DNA of 64,000 nt from Patiria pectinifera (GCA_029964075.1 CM057144.1:11741281-11805280); one strand, 5' to 3'; shown: positions 33,966 to 45,669, numbered from the stretch's first letter. The notes: a model not told the origin generated them from the sequence alone. Numbers and translations: made by a program.

Positions 33966-36159
33966 GCAGACCAGTAAATGGGTCCGAAATTGCCTGCGCC
34001 GGCCAAATCACGATTTGCATGCCCTCAAAATCTTCGGTATTTGAGCATGCTGTGGGCCATGAACTTGAGGGTTTGTTAAAAATATGGGTGGAAACCGTGC
34101 ACAGGACTTGGAGCTTGCAGTTCTGTGTAATTTTGATGTAATTTGGACCCTAAAAGCGCTCTACTTTGCAATGGAGTGTAGGCATCGTTTTTCAAAATGG
34201 CGATGGGCTTCAGGACTATTTTCAGGGGTGATCGTCTTCAGATGGAAATTTCTCCTAAAAGTCATCAGTTGACCCCCGTAAATTGAACAGAAATTGAAAG
34301 ATGATGAAATAAGCTTTAATTTGATGTGTGTCTCGAACACCTTGGAGAGTTGTGAGTATTTTTCCCGAATTTTTGAAGTGGGAGCATTTACCATTGGGGT
34401 CTATGGAAGTTTATTTACTGGTCTGCTACCTGTAGTTTCAAAATGGCACCTTCCACCGTTTGTTGTCAAAATGTTTGCGGAGTGGTTTTTTTTCAGGGGG
34501 CGGAACCTGGGGGCAGCGTTTCAAAAGGGGTCACCAATGTCGGTTCCGAACAAATGCGCCAAAATCTGAATAGGGCCGATGTACCGTCCTCCGATCACAG
34601 CAATTTCGAGCGAACAAGGGGTGGTAATTTGGGGTCGGAAGGAGCAAAAACTCAATTTGCGCCGTTGGGAGCGCCTACAGTAAGGTAGCCGCAAAAGAGG
34701 GCTTGTTATCAGGCCAGAAATCGCAGTCAGAGATTTTTTTCTCGCAATTTTGATGAAATGTGAGTCATCCATCCTTCCTCGTGCCGCACAAGTGGTTTGG
34801 AGAAATTTTTCAAACCTCGCTTCTCTATAGGGTGCAGACCAGTAAATGGGTCCGAAATTGCCTGCGCCGGCCAAATCACGATTTGCATGCCCTCAAAATC
34901 TTCGGTATTTGAGCATGCTGTGGGCCATGAACTTGAGGGTTTGTTAAAAATATGGGTGGAAACCGTGCACAGGACTGTAAGGTTGCAGTTCTGTGTAATT
35001 TTGATGTAATTTGGACCTAAAAAGCGCTCTACTTTGCAATGGAGTGTAGGCATCGTTTTCAAAATGGCGATGGGCTTCAGGACTATTTTCAGGGTGATCG
35101 TCTTCAGATGGAAATTTCTCCTAAAAGTCATCAGTTGACCCCGTAAATTGAACAGAAATTGAAAGATGATGAAATAAGCTTTAATTTGATGTGTGTCTCG
35201 AACACCTTGGAGAGTTGTGAGTATTTTTCCGAATTTTGAAGTGGGAGCATTTACCATTGGGGTATATGGAAGTTTATTTACTGGTCTGCTACCTGTAGTT
35301 TCAAAATGGCACCTTCCACCGTTTGTTGTCAAAATGTTTGCGGAGTGGTTTTTTTCAGGGGCGGAACCTGGGGCAGCGTTTCAAAAGGTCACCAATGGCG
35401 GTTCCAAGAACAAATGCGCCCAAAATCTGAATAGGGCCCATGGTCCGTCCTCCGATCACAGCAATTTCGAGCGAACAAGGGGTAATTTGGGGTCGGAAGG
35501 AGCAAAAACTCAGTTAACGCCGTTGGGGCGCCCTACAGTAAGGTAGCCGCAAAAGAGGGCTTGTTATCAGGCCAGAAATCGCAGTCAGAGATTTTTTTCT
35601 TAATTTTTGATGAAATGTGAGTCATCCATCCTTCCTCGTGCCGTACAAGTGGTTTGGAGAAATTTTTCAAAACCTCGCTTCTCTATAGGGTGCAGACCAG
35701 TAAATGGGTCCGAAATTGCCTGCGCCGGCCAAATCACGATTTGCATGCCCTCAAAATCTTCGGTATTTGAGCATGCTGTGGGCCATGAACTTGAGGGTTT
35801 GTTAAAAATATGGGTGGAAACCGTGCACAGGACTTGGAGCTTGCAGTTCTGTGTAATTTTGATGTAATTTGGACCCTAAAAGCGCTCTACTTTGCAATGG
35901 AGTGTAGGCATCGTTTTTCAAAATGGCGATGGGCTTCAGGACTATTTTCAGGGGTGATCGTCTTCAGATGGAAATTTCTCCTAAAAGTCATCAGTTGACC
36001 CCCCGTAAATTGAACAGAAATTGAAAGATGATGAAATAAGCTTTAATTTGATGTGTGTCTCGAACACCTTGGAGAGTTGTGAGTATTTTTCCCGAATTTT
36101 TGAAGTGGGAGCATTTACCATTGGGGTCTATGGAAGTTTATTTACTGGTCTGCTACCTG
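33966..36159. repeat. Tandem array with 858-868 bp period, about 2.5 copies
   Basis: GCAGACCAGTAAATGGGTCC starts units at 33966, 34834 and 35692. The units stay very similar, with single-base indels mainly in homopolymers. The third unit stops after GGTCTGCTACCTG at 36159. The outer ends form a perfect 14 bp inverted repeat (GCAGACCAGTAAAT at 33966-33979, ATTTACTGGTCTGC at 36140-36153). Reading frames of 60-200 codons inside are not conserved between units because of the indels, so I do not call a gene. Confidence 0.93.
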
Positions 36160-37442
36160 ATAACAACAGTCTGAGAGTGAGAGTCGGTTTGCAGCTGCAG
36201 CAAACGGTTTCCCACTCCCTCTTTTAGGAAAAATATACTTCTGTAAGAACAACAACTCATGCTCCATACGAATGTGGCAATAACCTTACAAGTAAAATAT
36301 CTTTTTACCAATACTTACGCCACAAGTTAATTCTTCTCTATTTAGTCCTAGCGCGCCGCCATAGCTTTACACGATATTTTCCGTGATCATATGACGTCAG
36401 GGAATACGACCCATTTATGGTAGCAATCTTTCTCCAATTATACGTGGAAATGGTCCGCGACGTATGGAGCACCAGACTCAATCAATTAACTGGATAAGTC
36501 TATTATTCGCATGGGGGTCACTTTAATTTTAAGTCAATCATTTCATTGTTCCTAGTTCAAATTCGGAAACGTTTAACACTTAAAACATTTTAAAACTCAA
36601 TTAAAAACATTTTTGAAGATGAAATGTAGAAGTTAGTCTTTAAAAACTTGGAGTATGAATTGTGCGAGTAATCCTTTCCCCCTCAATTTGGAAGAGCTCA
36701 ATCAGCGGACGCGTAACTACAACAATGAACAGGTGCGGTGATCATTGACTCTGATCCTTCACATGGGGAAACGTACTGGTCTGTACTTGAGCTGTACTAA
36801 ACTGCCAGTGGATGTTAATATGTAACTACAATTTCTGGGGTTATTGTTTCAGAGACGAATATTGCTGGGTAAGACTAAGATCTAGCAAGATTGCTAGCCA
36901 ATTTTGATCAGCAGGTTTGATTTTGTAGAAAGAGGGCAGGGTTTGATTTATGAGGGAAAGTGCTTTCAAAATTATAACTAACATGAGTTTGTCTGAAGAT
37001 GATTTATGCAGTTTTCTTGGCACCACAAAATACTACATCTTATTGTTCTGTTTTGATTTTACCACGAAAACTTTTCTAATTCTATTTCTAGTATTGCATC
37101 TGGCACTGGCAGTAATTTGTTCAGGTCATTAAAACATTATACTTATACTGCAGCTGTTGATTTGTCTTTCGTTTTATTGTCTGAAAGCTCGTTTTCCTAT
37201 TCTGCTGCTACTCCATTCTTTGGGCACCGACTTTTTTGAGTGTTTAATGTTAAATTCCTCTTAGTTTTCACTTGAAAATTGCTGATTAAGTATTTAATAC
37301 TTATTACTGCAACCTCAAATTAAAAACAAACAAAAACCTGCTCAAAACATGTTATGAAAATCTGCTAATTATAAGTTCTGAACTTTTTTAAATTCAAGGT
37401 CTTCTCTAGCCGAGTCGGGGGAAGGAAAGCTTTTCTGCCACC

Positions 37443-39828
37443 ATGGTTCTCTTCCTGAATATCAACATCGGCCAGCGAGTGGAGGTCTACTACAAGGGCC
37501 AGATCTTTGCAGGGACAGTCAAATACAAGGGAGGACTGTCCAACATCAAGGGGGACTGGGTGGGAGTTCATTTAGATGAGCCTGGTGAGGATTGAAAATC
37601 TTAACAAACTTCTTCAAACTCTCGACTAACTTCTTCAAACTCTCTAAACTGACCACTGCATGTATGAACACAACAAGAGAAGGCTTGCTCAGTTGAGTTG
37701 GACCTAAGAGTTTCACAGCCTGTGAGAATTTATTCTCAGTGGGTTGGGTAGTGAGTCAGTCAGTGACTCGGTTAGTCAGTGGCGTGACTCGGGGAGTCAG
37801 TCGGTCAGTCAATGAATCAGTCAATCAAAGAACCGGAAGACAGTAGGCTGACCCTAATTGACTCTAGCAAACTTGCTCATACATCTCCTAAAAATATGGA
37901 CTGTCATGGAACTTAACTACAGAGCTTCATAAAATATATCCTTCTGAACAAGATCAAAGTAAAATCTAAATTAAAAAAATGAAGAGGGATGTGATTGTTC
38001 CCCAAAATTTGCAAAAAAGAAACTATTTTTTTTTCTTTTTCACAGTTGGAAAGCACAGTGGCATCTTCAAAGGGAGGGAATACTTCACGTGTACACCAAA
38101 GCACGGAATATTCATTCATCCGTCGAGAATACGATTCACTCCACTCAAAAGAAAGTAAGCGCATACAAAACAATGAGTCTCCTTCCCTCAGTAAATAAGA
38201 AAAATTATTTCAAGATTGAAAGCAAACATTGTCAGTTTCTATTTGTGTTTTTTTTATCATGTTCAAGCATTTTCTTCGAAATTTTGTTTTTAATTTCATT
38301 TTTAATAGAATTACACTTCTCTTCCCCAGCATATTTGACACATACAGGACCGTCAGTCCAAGATCGTATGTAGATGAAACGTTGTTTGGAGCAAAATCAG
38401 GTCGGTGAACTTGAAATCATTTGATGTTGGTGATGATAGTATTAATTGAAGATATCATTTTTACACATTCTGACTTGTACGATCACCGAGTACATTTGTC
38501 TTTTTATTTCTTGCAGTTCCTAAACCGATTGGTCCGTATGACCCCGTATCGGTGTCAGACACGTTTGTCAGGTTGGCAACGGCTGGATTTAATGGTAAGA
38601 TATTTGCTAAAATCTATTTTGCTTTTTGTAAAACATGGAATAAGGCAATACTTACATTTAAGAAACAAAACAAGATTGCATGCCGGAACTACATGTAGTA
38701 TGATGTATATGTAAACATTATTTTGAAATACACTCCACATCAATTTATACATGTTGCTCATTACTGCCTAGTTTACAAGAGCAGTATTACAACAACGTTT
38801 AACCAACCGTTCTCAAAACAGAGAATATTTGTTCCCATATTATTTTTATTAGCCAAGCATCGAGACTTCGGAATTACATCAGCAAGCATCTCAAACATTT
38901 GAATGCAAAAATACAGGACAATAATAATAATAATAATAATATTGGAGTCTTATATAGCGCACGTATCTACCAACAATTAGGTACTAAGGCACTGGAAATT
39001 ATGTCTATTATTAGAGACAGGTAAATAAAGTTTATGAGAAATATGAGACCCATTATGTAGCACCTTATAAGGGTTTACAAGGTGCTGCGGCGCATATTGC
39101 AGCCACTGCCAGAAACACCGGGGCAAACCCCTTCTCTTAGCGATAAGTGTTACTGGGTTCTTTAACGTGCATTACACAACACACGGGACCTACGGCTTTA
39201 CGTCCCATCCGAAGGACGAAGCAATAATGGTAAAGTGCCTTGCTCAAGAGCACAAGCACCATGTTCCCACGGTCAGGATTCGAACCCATGTACCACGGCA
39301 CACGAGTCGAACACCGTAAAACCATTGGACCACAGCACCCCACAATGTTCTCTGTGAACAACCTAAAGTAACAGAAAAAAAACTGTTGCTGCTTCTGCTG
39401 AATATTCTGGCCAATTAAGACTACTGCTTCATTCACTTGTTACATTTTGATTGTTAATTGTATTGTTTTTGTTTGTAGATCCCAGTGCGTCCTGGCATGC
39501 CGGCCAGAAATGTCTCTCAAAGTCCGAGTCCTTCAGCTGCAGCTCAAGCCCGTCCTTCAGCCTCAGTCACTCCGTCGGTCGAACCCTCACGCCCAAGAAG
39601 CCTGAACGGCCCAAGTCTGCCATGGAACTGTCGGGCGGGTCCTGGGGCGGAACCAAGGGCGGGACCGGGAGGTGCACGTCCCCCTTGCGGAGGTTCTACA
39701 GTCGGGCCGACTCGCCTTTCATCAGCCGGCCGGCTGTTCCTAAGACCCACATGCCCACCGAGGCGTTGCAGCTGCAAGACATGAGGGGCTGGTCCTGCAC
39801 TTCCAAGCCCCGGGAATGGTCTCTTTGA
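37443..39828 (+). CDS. Small CAP-Gly domain protein, 5 exons, 249 aa
   Basis: It probably binds microtubules or EEY/F-type tails in the cytoplasm; this is inferred from the domain. Exons: 37443-37584, 38046-38154, 38330-38400, 38517-38594, 39479-39828; phases 1, 2, 1, 1 close exactly. The start has an ideal context (GCCACCATGG). The CAP-Gly domain is residues about 9-80: GQRVEVYYKG, GDWVGVHLDEP, YFTCTPKHGIFIHPSRIRF. The usual GKNDG groove motif is GKHSG here (49-53). The remaining about 165 residues are Ser/Arg/Pro-rich with SYVDETLFG, GPYDPVSVSDTF and FYSRADSPFISRP, and have no coiled coil, unlike CLIP or dynactin. A second in-frame acceptor at 38308 would add 7 residues. I do not recognise a named orthologue. 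Confidence 0.88.
37741..37835. repeat. Degenerate GTCA/GACTC repeat in intron 1 of the CAP-Gly gene
   Basis: Overlapping GTCAGTCAGTGACTCGG-like words run for about 90 bp. A similar GAGTCACTGAGT-rich stretch occurs at about 56180-56250 in the RhoGEF gene. These look like independent simple-sequence expansions. Confidence 0.6.
38926..39345 (-). mobile_element. tRNA-headed SINE, family E, with (ATT)n tail
   Basis: On the minus strand the head GTGCTGTGGTCCAATGG and B box ATGGGTTCGAATCCTGACC are followed by GAGCAAGGCACTTTACC and CACGTTAAAGAACCCAG. The 3' end is CGCTATATAAGACTCC followed by an ATT run (at 38930-38950 on +). It sits in the last intron of the CAP-Gly gene. Confidence 0.85.
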
Positions 39829-40835
39829 TGATGGTGCCAAAGTAGGAGGATTTTACTGGCATTTTGGGATGTGTGTGCATGAAAAAAAATTGCAATTTAA
39901 AAAGATTTGATATACAATTTTGAGGCTTGGCACGGTGGACAGATCAAGCAGGGGACAGTGACAAATTCTTGTGGCATTACATGTCAATGTTATTTTATTT
40001 TGAATCCATAAGCTTTCACTAAAAGGAGATACCACATTGTGAAAACAATATTGTTTTTCACCTACAAGTAACGTCATGTTATTTTCTTCTCCAATCGAAA
40101 ATACCAATAACTGTATCCAGTCTGGTTCCCTTTCGAAATTAACATCTTTGTAATATTTAAATGCACCTTAGTAAAAGGGTAACACATTATTAATGTAGCT
40201 ATTATGCACCTTACAACATGAGCACATTACTGAAAAAACCATTGTAGGCAGGAACACTATTATAAAATGCAAGAATTCCAAATAACTAAATGTTATCGGG
40301 AATTTGATTTCCTATTGAATCATGTAAATTAAAAAAGCACACCACTTTTTGTATTGAGATGGTTCGCCTCAAATTGTGTGATCATGAAATGGATAAAAGT
40401 TCTTTAAGATAATTTACAGGGTTATTTTTCTAAAGCTAGCCTTTTTGTCCGAGATTGAGGATATTAATTTTTTTAATTGAACTGAATGACAAATTTGGTT
40501 GAAATTCGCTGTAAATATTTTCTCCATAATAACACATGCAAACACTGAGAAGAGAGCTTTTAAAAAGAAATAACTTGGGTAAACAAAATATGTTACGCCT
40601 TCCCTATTTTTTTTTCTTTTTCTTTTTAAAAACTCTTTATATAAATGTTTACAGGCAATTTTTTCCTGAAAAATGTATTAGGTTGGGTTTTACCGATAGT
40701 GTGCCTTTTCCGTGCTGTAGTGTTTTTATTTTTACATTTGTGAGAACACTTTTGCAACACGGATTGTTCATTTTAAATATTTGTAAATGTTTTGTAGAAG
40801 AAAAGAGAAATAAAAATAGAAATGAAATGTTTATA
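39829..40835 (+). other. CAP-Gly gene 3' UTR
   Basis: About 1 kb of AT-rich sequence runs from the stop codon to AATAAA at 40809-40814. It is followed by GGTCTGTTGTAGTGTTG, a GT-rich downstream element. No other poly(A) signal with such context is seen between the stop and this site. Confidence 0.65.
40809..40814 (+). terminator. Poly(A) signal of the CAP-Gly gene
   Basis: AATAAA with a GT-rich element about 20-35 nt downstream. The convergent SPCS2 stop codon is 565 bp further on. Confidence 0.65.
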
Positions 40836-41378
40836 GGTCTGTTGTAGTGTTGCTTATTTACCCTTCACAAATAAACAAGGTCATGAAGAAATTATTAAAG
40901 AAGAATATGACTGGTAATATAAGTAAGTTTTGACAAATAAATAAAAAAAGAAGAGAAATTAGGAAATTCCTTGCAAGCATCGAGACCTTTTTGAAAAAGT
41001 GCTTCAAATTCTAGAAAAACAGAGTTATGAGCCTTACGCATAATTCCAACTTTTGAGGAAATTAAACAAAACTTAAGTCAGTTTTTGAAGAAATCTTTTG
41101 AAAAAAAATATCCCAACAATTCTCATATTTGTTCCATTTACACTTCGATATGCATATCAGATTACTTTTTCACTACTTACTGGAAACATTTGGTTGGCAT
41201 GGTAACACTAAGGCAATATTAAGCTGTACTTTACGACGTTGAATGGCCAAAATACTTTTGTTTCATCCCATTATTACTGTAAACCTTGACAACACATGAC
41301 AAATTCTAGATACCCAACGCTAAATACTGAACAATACAGACACCAAAAAAAACAGAAAAAAATTGAAAAATTACATGT

Positions 41379-44300
41379 TCAATTCTGTTTCTTCTCATTC
41401 AAAAGGCCGTTATGTAATGAGCTAACGTCATTAGTGAACAAGTCAATTAGTAACGTGCCGTTTTCGTCGAACCAACTGCCCACCGATTTGGTGACCGACG
41501 CCTCACGTTCTGTCTTGGAGGTACTGTCTTTGTAAGTCATAACCAGGGTGTACATGTCGTCAAACCTGGAAAACAAAAATAATTCACGTTTCATAATTGC
41601 AAAACAGAAACTATTGTTTAAATACTTATGTGTTAAGTGAATTATCACTTGCAAACCTGTCATGTGCAGTGTAGAATACATGTATGTGAATATTTGGCTG
41701 TTTATGTCGTTATTTGCTAATATGCAAAATTCTGTGCTAAGCATACTTGGGTACTTGATTAACCCCAACTCCCTAGGCATTTTTGCTAGGATGCAACCTC
41801 AATCCTGCAAAATCCTCCAACTGCCTTCGTATAAAAATTCCACACAGCCCCAATTCTGCAAAATACTCTGTTATTTCTTAAATGTGGTCATTGGAGGAGC
41901 GACCACTGCCTCAATCCTGCAAAATCCTCTGAAAGCAATCACTGTCAGTATGTTGAGGCAGAGCCAGCGACATCCCGGAGCAGTGCGGAGGATTTCAAGT
42001 ATAATCTAAGCCTTAATTATGCACGGCTGAGCATAAACACCACAAGGTCTGGCATAAGACCTTAACACACTGCAGTCTCCAAAATCAGCCACACATTTTT
42101 GCCATTTTGCCTCAATCTTGCAAAATCCTCCATTTTGCAAAGAGGATTTGGGAGGATTTGGGAAGGTTAGGGTCAACAACCCAAAAAAAATCAGAGAATC
42201 TACATGTATAATTATGTGATGAATAGGAGAAGGCCTGCAGATGGGCAGAGACAATACTTGGCTGGGCCCCTGTTAATTAAAAATTGAATTTAAATTTATT
42301 TTTAAAATTACTTTAACCCTTACCATCCCAAATCCTCCAAAATCCTTTTTGCAAATCGGAGGAATTTGCAGGATTCAGGTTACATGGCAAGAGTGCAAGG
42401 AGTCAAGGTCTTGGGCCGGACCTTGTGTTGTTTATGCTCTGCCGTGCATAAATTTAGGCCTATGTTATACTTGAAATCCTCCGCACTGCTCCAGGATGTC
42501 ACTGCCTCTGCCTCAGCTTATTGACAGACATAGCCGGAGAATTTTGCAGGATTCAGGCAGTGGTCACCTCTCCACGGACCATACTCAAGAAATAATGGAG
42601 GAATTTGCAGGATTGAGGCTATATGCTATTTTTTCCACGAGGCCAATTGGAGGATTTTGCAGGATTGAGGCTACATCCTAGCAAAAAGTCCTAGGGAGTT
42701 AGGGTTAACTTATATATTAAATGCAACTGGGATAAATATCTTAATACTGAGATGCTGACCTCTTCATGTAGGAGTCCAGGATACAGACGTTGTCGGGGTC
42801 GACCCCAGCCGGGTCCTTCTGATGAACCACCAGGAAATGGTTGCGCTCCACCAAGGTGGTGTACAGGGTTCCAATCCCCATCATGACGAAGTATGAAATG
42901 ACGCATACGGCAAGGACCACCCTGGACTCGGGGAACGGATGCAGGTAGTCATAGATCAATGCTGTGACGGCAAACACACAGGATATCGTGCAGATGGCGA
43001 GCCTTCTGTCAATCATGCCATGGTTCTCCACGTAGCTGAAGTGTTCCGTCATGATCTACGTGATAAAAAACATCTACCAAAGTTCGAACTCAGCTTGTAA
43101 AGGACCTTTAACAGGACCTGCACCCCGATTTCATCAAACTCTTCGTAACATACTTACGGTTCTGACTGCATCATCCAGTGCATTCTTGACGGCTGATCCA
43201 TTCCACTTGTCAACCTTCACTGGTTTGTTGGGCGCCTGTGGATGTTGTTCATAGTTTGGATGTGCCAAAGATTTTAAGAAAGAAAGGAATAAATAAAAAA
43301 AATTATGAACTACAAAAAATTAATGGCCAGAGCCTGGTCCAAACTCTTGGTAATCGTGTAGTTTAGGACACCTCCATTTTTTACATTATTTTCTATTATA
43401 AGTGAGTTTAGCCAAATAGTTAAATGCTTAATAAAGCGACCTATTTGACAGATCACTGATCACACAGCAGGAGGGTTAAGATACATCAGTCTGCAGACTG
43501 AGCAACAAAATCGTAGTGGCCACGTTACGACAGTCGTAACAATATTTTAAACTGCTATCGTTATGGCAGTGAATACCATGATGAATCTGAGTATATAACA
43601 TTTAATATATTTAAGGTAGTGTATATTTTGCCAGAGGTAACGCCGGCAAACTAACGTTTACTAAAGCTTTGCCGGCAGCAATCCATATCAACAGAGGGCG
43701 CTGTACTCTTTAAGATAGGGCTGAATTATAAGATGTATTAAATCCCAGCGAAGTTGAGTAGCACAGTCGGTGCAGTAATTAAGCAATAGCTCTAGTGAGT
43801 GGGATGTCCCGAGATCGAATCCTGATCCCCGCCACAATTTTAAGGGTTTTTTTTCCCATCCCCAAATAAATAAGAATATTCTTCTTTTATTATTTTAATA
43901 TGTCTCAAACATTTTATTGCAGAGTATTACTTTTTTTTCAGATTTGTGGCTCTGGAGGATTTTTTTTAAAGGGAAATAAAGTCCGAAATTATAAAATGGT
44001 CTGATTCCCATCTTGTAAATACAAAAATACAACGATAATATTGGCATGGAGCCAGACTAAAATTTGTCACCGGAAAATGTTTAAGTAAAAAAAAACAGTA
44101 ACTGCGCATGTTCAGTGCATATCCGGCAAACTAACGTTTACTGAAGGTTTGCCGTCTCCGGCAAAATATCCACTGTTTTTTTTTATTTTCTTTTAATGGT
44201 TTCACTTGCTTTTATTTAAAGTTTTAAGTTTTTTTAAAAATCAAATCCTACTTTTTATTCATGGAGGAATAAGAATTTTATTGAAGTAACGTCAGATTTC

Positions 44301-45366
44301 AATTTTTCTTCATTATCCGTGGCTTTTGTCAAATTGTCAGTATGAATACGAGTTAGCCCCAAAATGTGGCCTATTTACTGGACTGCCTCCGTAAACATAG
44401 GCCACACACCCACCATGTACAAAAACGTGTCGACGGAGCCAAATTTTGATTTTCACATTTGGGCTTACTTTGTAGGGTTTTTTTTGCTTTAGAAGCATTC
44501 TCACCCTCTATATAGGCTAATCAGAAAGTACTGCCTTTTTCAGATGTCCATTTTTCGTGAAATTTCCAGATTCATTTTTACACGTTTTCGTATCAAAATT
44601 TCAAAATGAAATTTCACAAAAATTAGACATCTGAAAAAGGCAGCACTTTCTGATTAGCCTATATAGAGGGTGAGAATGCTTTTAAAGCAAAAAAAACCTA
44701 CAAAGTAAGCCCAAATGTGAAAATCAAAATTTGGCTCCGTTGACACGTTTTTGTACATGGTGGGTGTGTGGCCTATGTTTACGGAGGCAGTCCAGTAAAT
44801 AGGCCACATTTATGGGGCTAGAATACAAGTATGACTGAGCATGATGAGGATTTTAAAAGGGGAATTAAGTCCGAGAACCATTGGTTGATCACATGTTGAT
44901 GATAGCCTGATTCCAAGAGCCAAAGATCCTGACGTTGAAAATTGTCATGATTGTCAGGTCAGGGAACCGGACGGTTGACTGCCGTAAAGATAGCCACTGC
45001 GATATTCAAATAGCCAGGGCCAGGGGCTACACATCGTCACACATGCTGCTGCTAGTACTAGTACTACTTGCTAGCTACGCTAGACGCTAGCTAGTCATGC
45101 TTCAGAAAAGTACAGTTACAAACAATGAAACAGAAAATTGACAAACATTGACAAATCATTGCGAATGCACCATATGCGAAATATATTCATTGATTTTACG
45201 AGGAGAGGGCCCATTGTTGGGATAAAAAACACACAACTGTTGTTATATCATTCTCTAAATATAATGCATTCTAAAAATAGTAAATTTCAGGTCAGCTTTT
45301 GCATGAATTTTTACGAAATTATACCCAAGTCAGAGAACTCACGTTTTCCTTGTCAGAAGCGGCCAT
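41379..45366 (-). CDS. SPCS2: Signal peptidase complex subunit 2 (SPCS2), 4 exons, 194 aa
   Basis: SPCS2 is a non-catalytic ER membrane subunit of signal peptidase. Exons: 45366-45343, 43235-43158, 43055-42760, 41565-41379; phases 0, 0, 2 close exactly. The first exon encodes only MAASDKEN; exon 2 gives [17 protein letters not shown]. Exon 3 carries two membrane segments, about 53-69 ([17 protein letters not shown]) and 80-98 ([18 protein letters not shown]), joined by the family signature YLHPFPES, then [16 protein letters not shown]. Exon 4 gives the lumen/cytosol tail region ([33 protein letters not shown]). Human SPCS2 is 226 aa; the N-terminal tail is shorter here. It lies downstream of the RhoGEF on the same strand, with the RhoGEF poly(A) signal about 300 bp before its start. 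Confidence 0.96.
41759..42176. mobile_element. TTAA-flanked MITE, family 1 (type c), inverted partner 1
   Basis: It begins TTAA-CCCCAACTCCCTAGG and ends GGGAAGGTTAGGG-TCAA. The interior repeats AATCCTGCAAAATCCTCC. It lies in SPCS2 intron 3, 136 bp from an inverted copy. Confidence 0.72.
42313..42708. mobile_element. TTAA-flanked MITE, family 1 (type c), inverted partner 2
   Basis: It begins TTAA-CCCTTACCATCCC and ends CTAGGGAGTTAGGG-TTAA, with both TTAA sites intact. Relative to 41759-42176 it is inverted, so the pre-mRNA could fold into a stem of nearly 400 bp with mismatches. Confidence 0.75.
43623..44171. repeat. Possible MITE bounded by CGGCAAA-rich inverted ends
   Basis: GCCGGCAAACTAACGTTTAC occurs at about 43651 and CCGGCAAACTAACGTTTACT at about 44123, each followed by TTTGCCG, so each end is itself a short palindrome. 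The outer words ATATTTTGCCAGAG and CTCCGGCAAAATAT are inverted. The boundaries are tentative. It lies in SPCS2 intron 1. Confidence 0.4.
43745..43840 (+). mobile_element. tRNA-like SINE remnant
   Basis: It contains A-box-like TAGCACAGTCGGTGC and B-box-like GAGATCGAATCCTGATCC, with an extended region between them. It is not a complete tRNA. Confidence 0.4.
44354..44820. mobile_element. Foldback element with 213 bp arms
   Basis: The left arm 44354-44566 and right arm 44608-44820 are the same length and nearly perfect inverted copies around a 41 bp spacer. The ends are TAGCCCC and GGGGCTA, which suggests a TA target duplication as in Tc1/mariner-type MITEs. No coding capacity. It lies in SPCS2 intron 1. 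Confidence 0.92.
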
Positions 45367-45669
45367 TTTTTTCTCCAAAGTACACGTAGCTCTAACGCAT
45401 GGTGGCGCTATAACGTATATTTGCATAGTCAAGAAATCTTAACTTTGAACCAATAAAAGGCCTTGATAAAAAAAAATTCACGGAACTCCCCTTTTTTTTT
45501 CTTTTTCTGTTTACATGAAACAATAAACTACCTTTTCCTCAACCGCAGAAGTATGATTTGGTAAAATATTAAGCATAATTAAAAAAAAATTAAATAAATA
45601 AAAAACACAGAAAACTGATATTGATAAAAATACTAACAATTCACGAATCCAGTTTGGAAAGAAAAATCT

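Larger units (their letters stand above)
32450..37442. other. Divergent intergenic region between TAF6 and the CAP-Gly gene
   Basis: It holds the presumed promoters of both genes, but no TATA box or start site can be assigned from sequence alone. It contains a 98 bp minisatellite interrupted by a SINE (32871-33560), a 2.2 kb tandem array (33966-36159), and a palindromic CRE word TGACGTCA at 36392-36399. I see no other gene. Confidence 0.6.

Noticed and set aside
34727-35332. 201-codon open frame across the 860 bp tandem array
   Set aside because: The frame is broken by indels in the other units, so coding selection is not supported.
36392-36399. CRE palindrome TGACGTCA as promoter of the CAP-Gly gene
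   Set aside because: It is 1 kb from the start codon with no other promoter evidence; mentioned only as a word.
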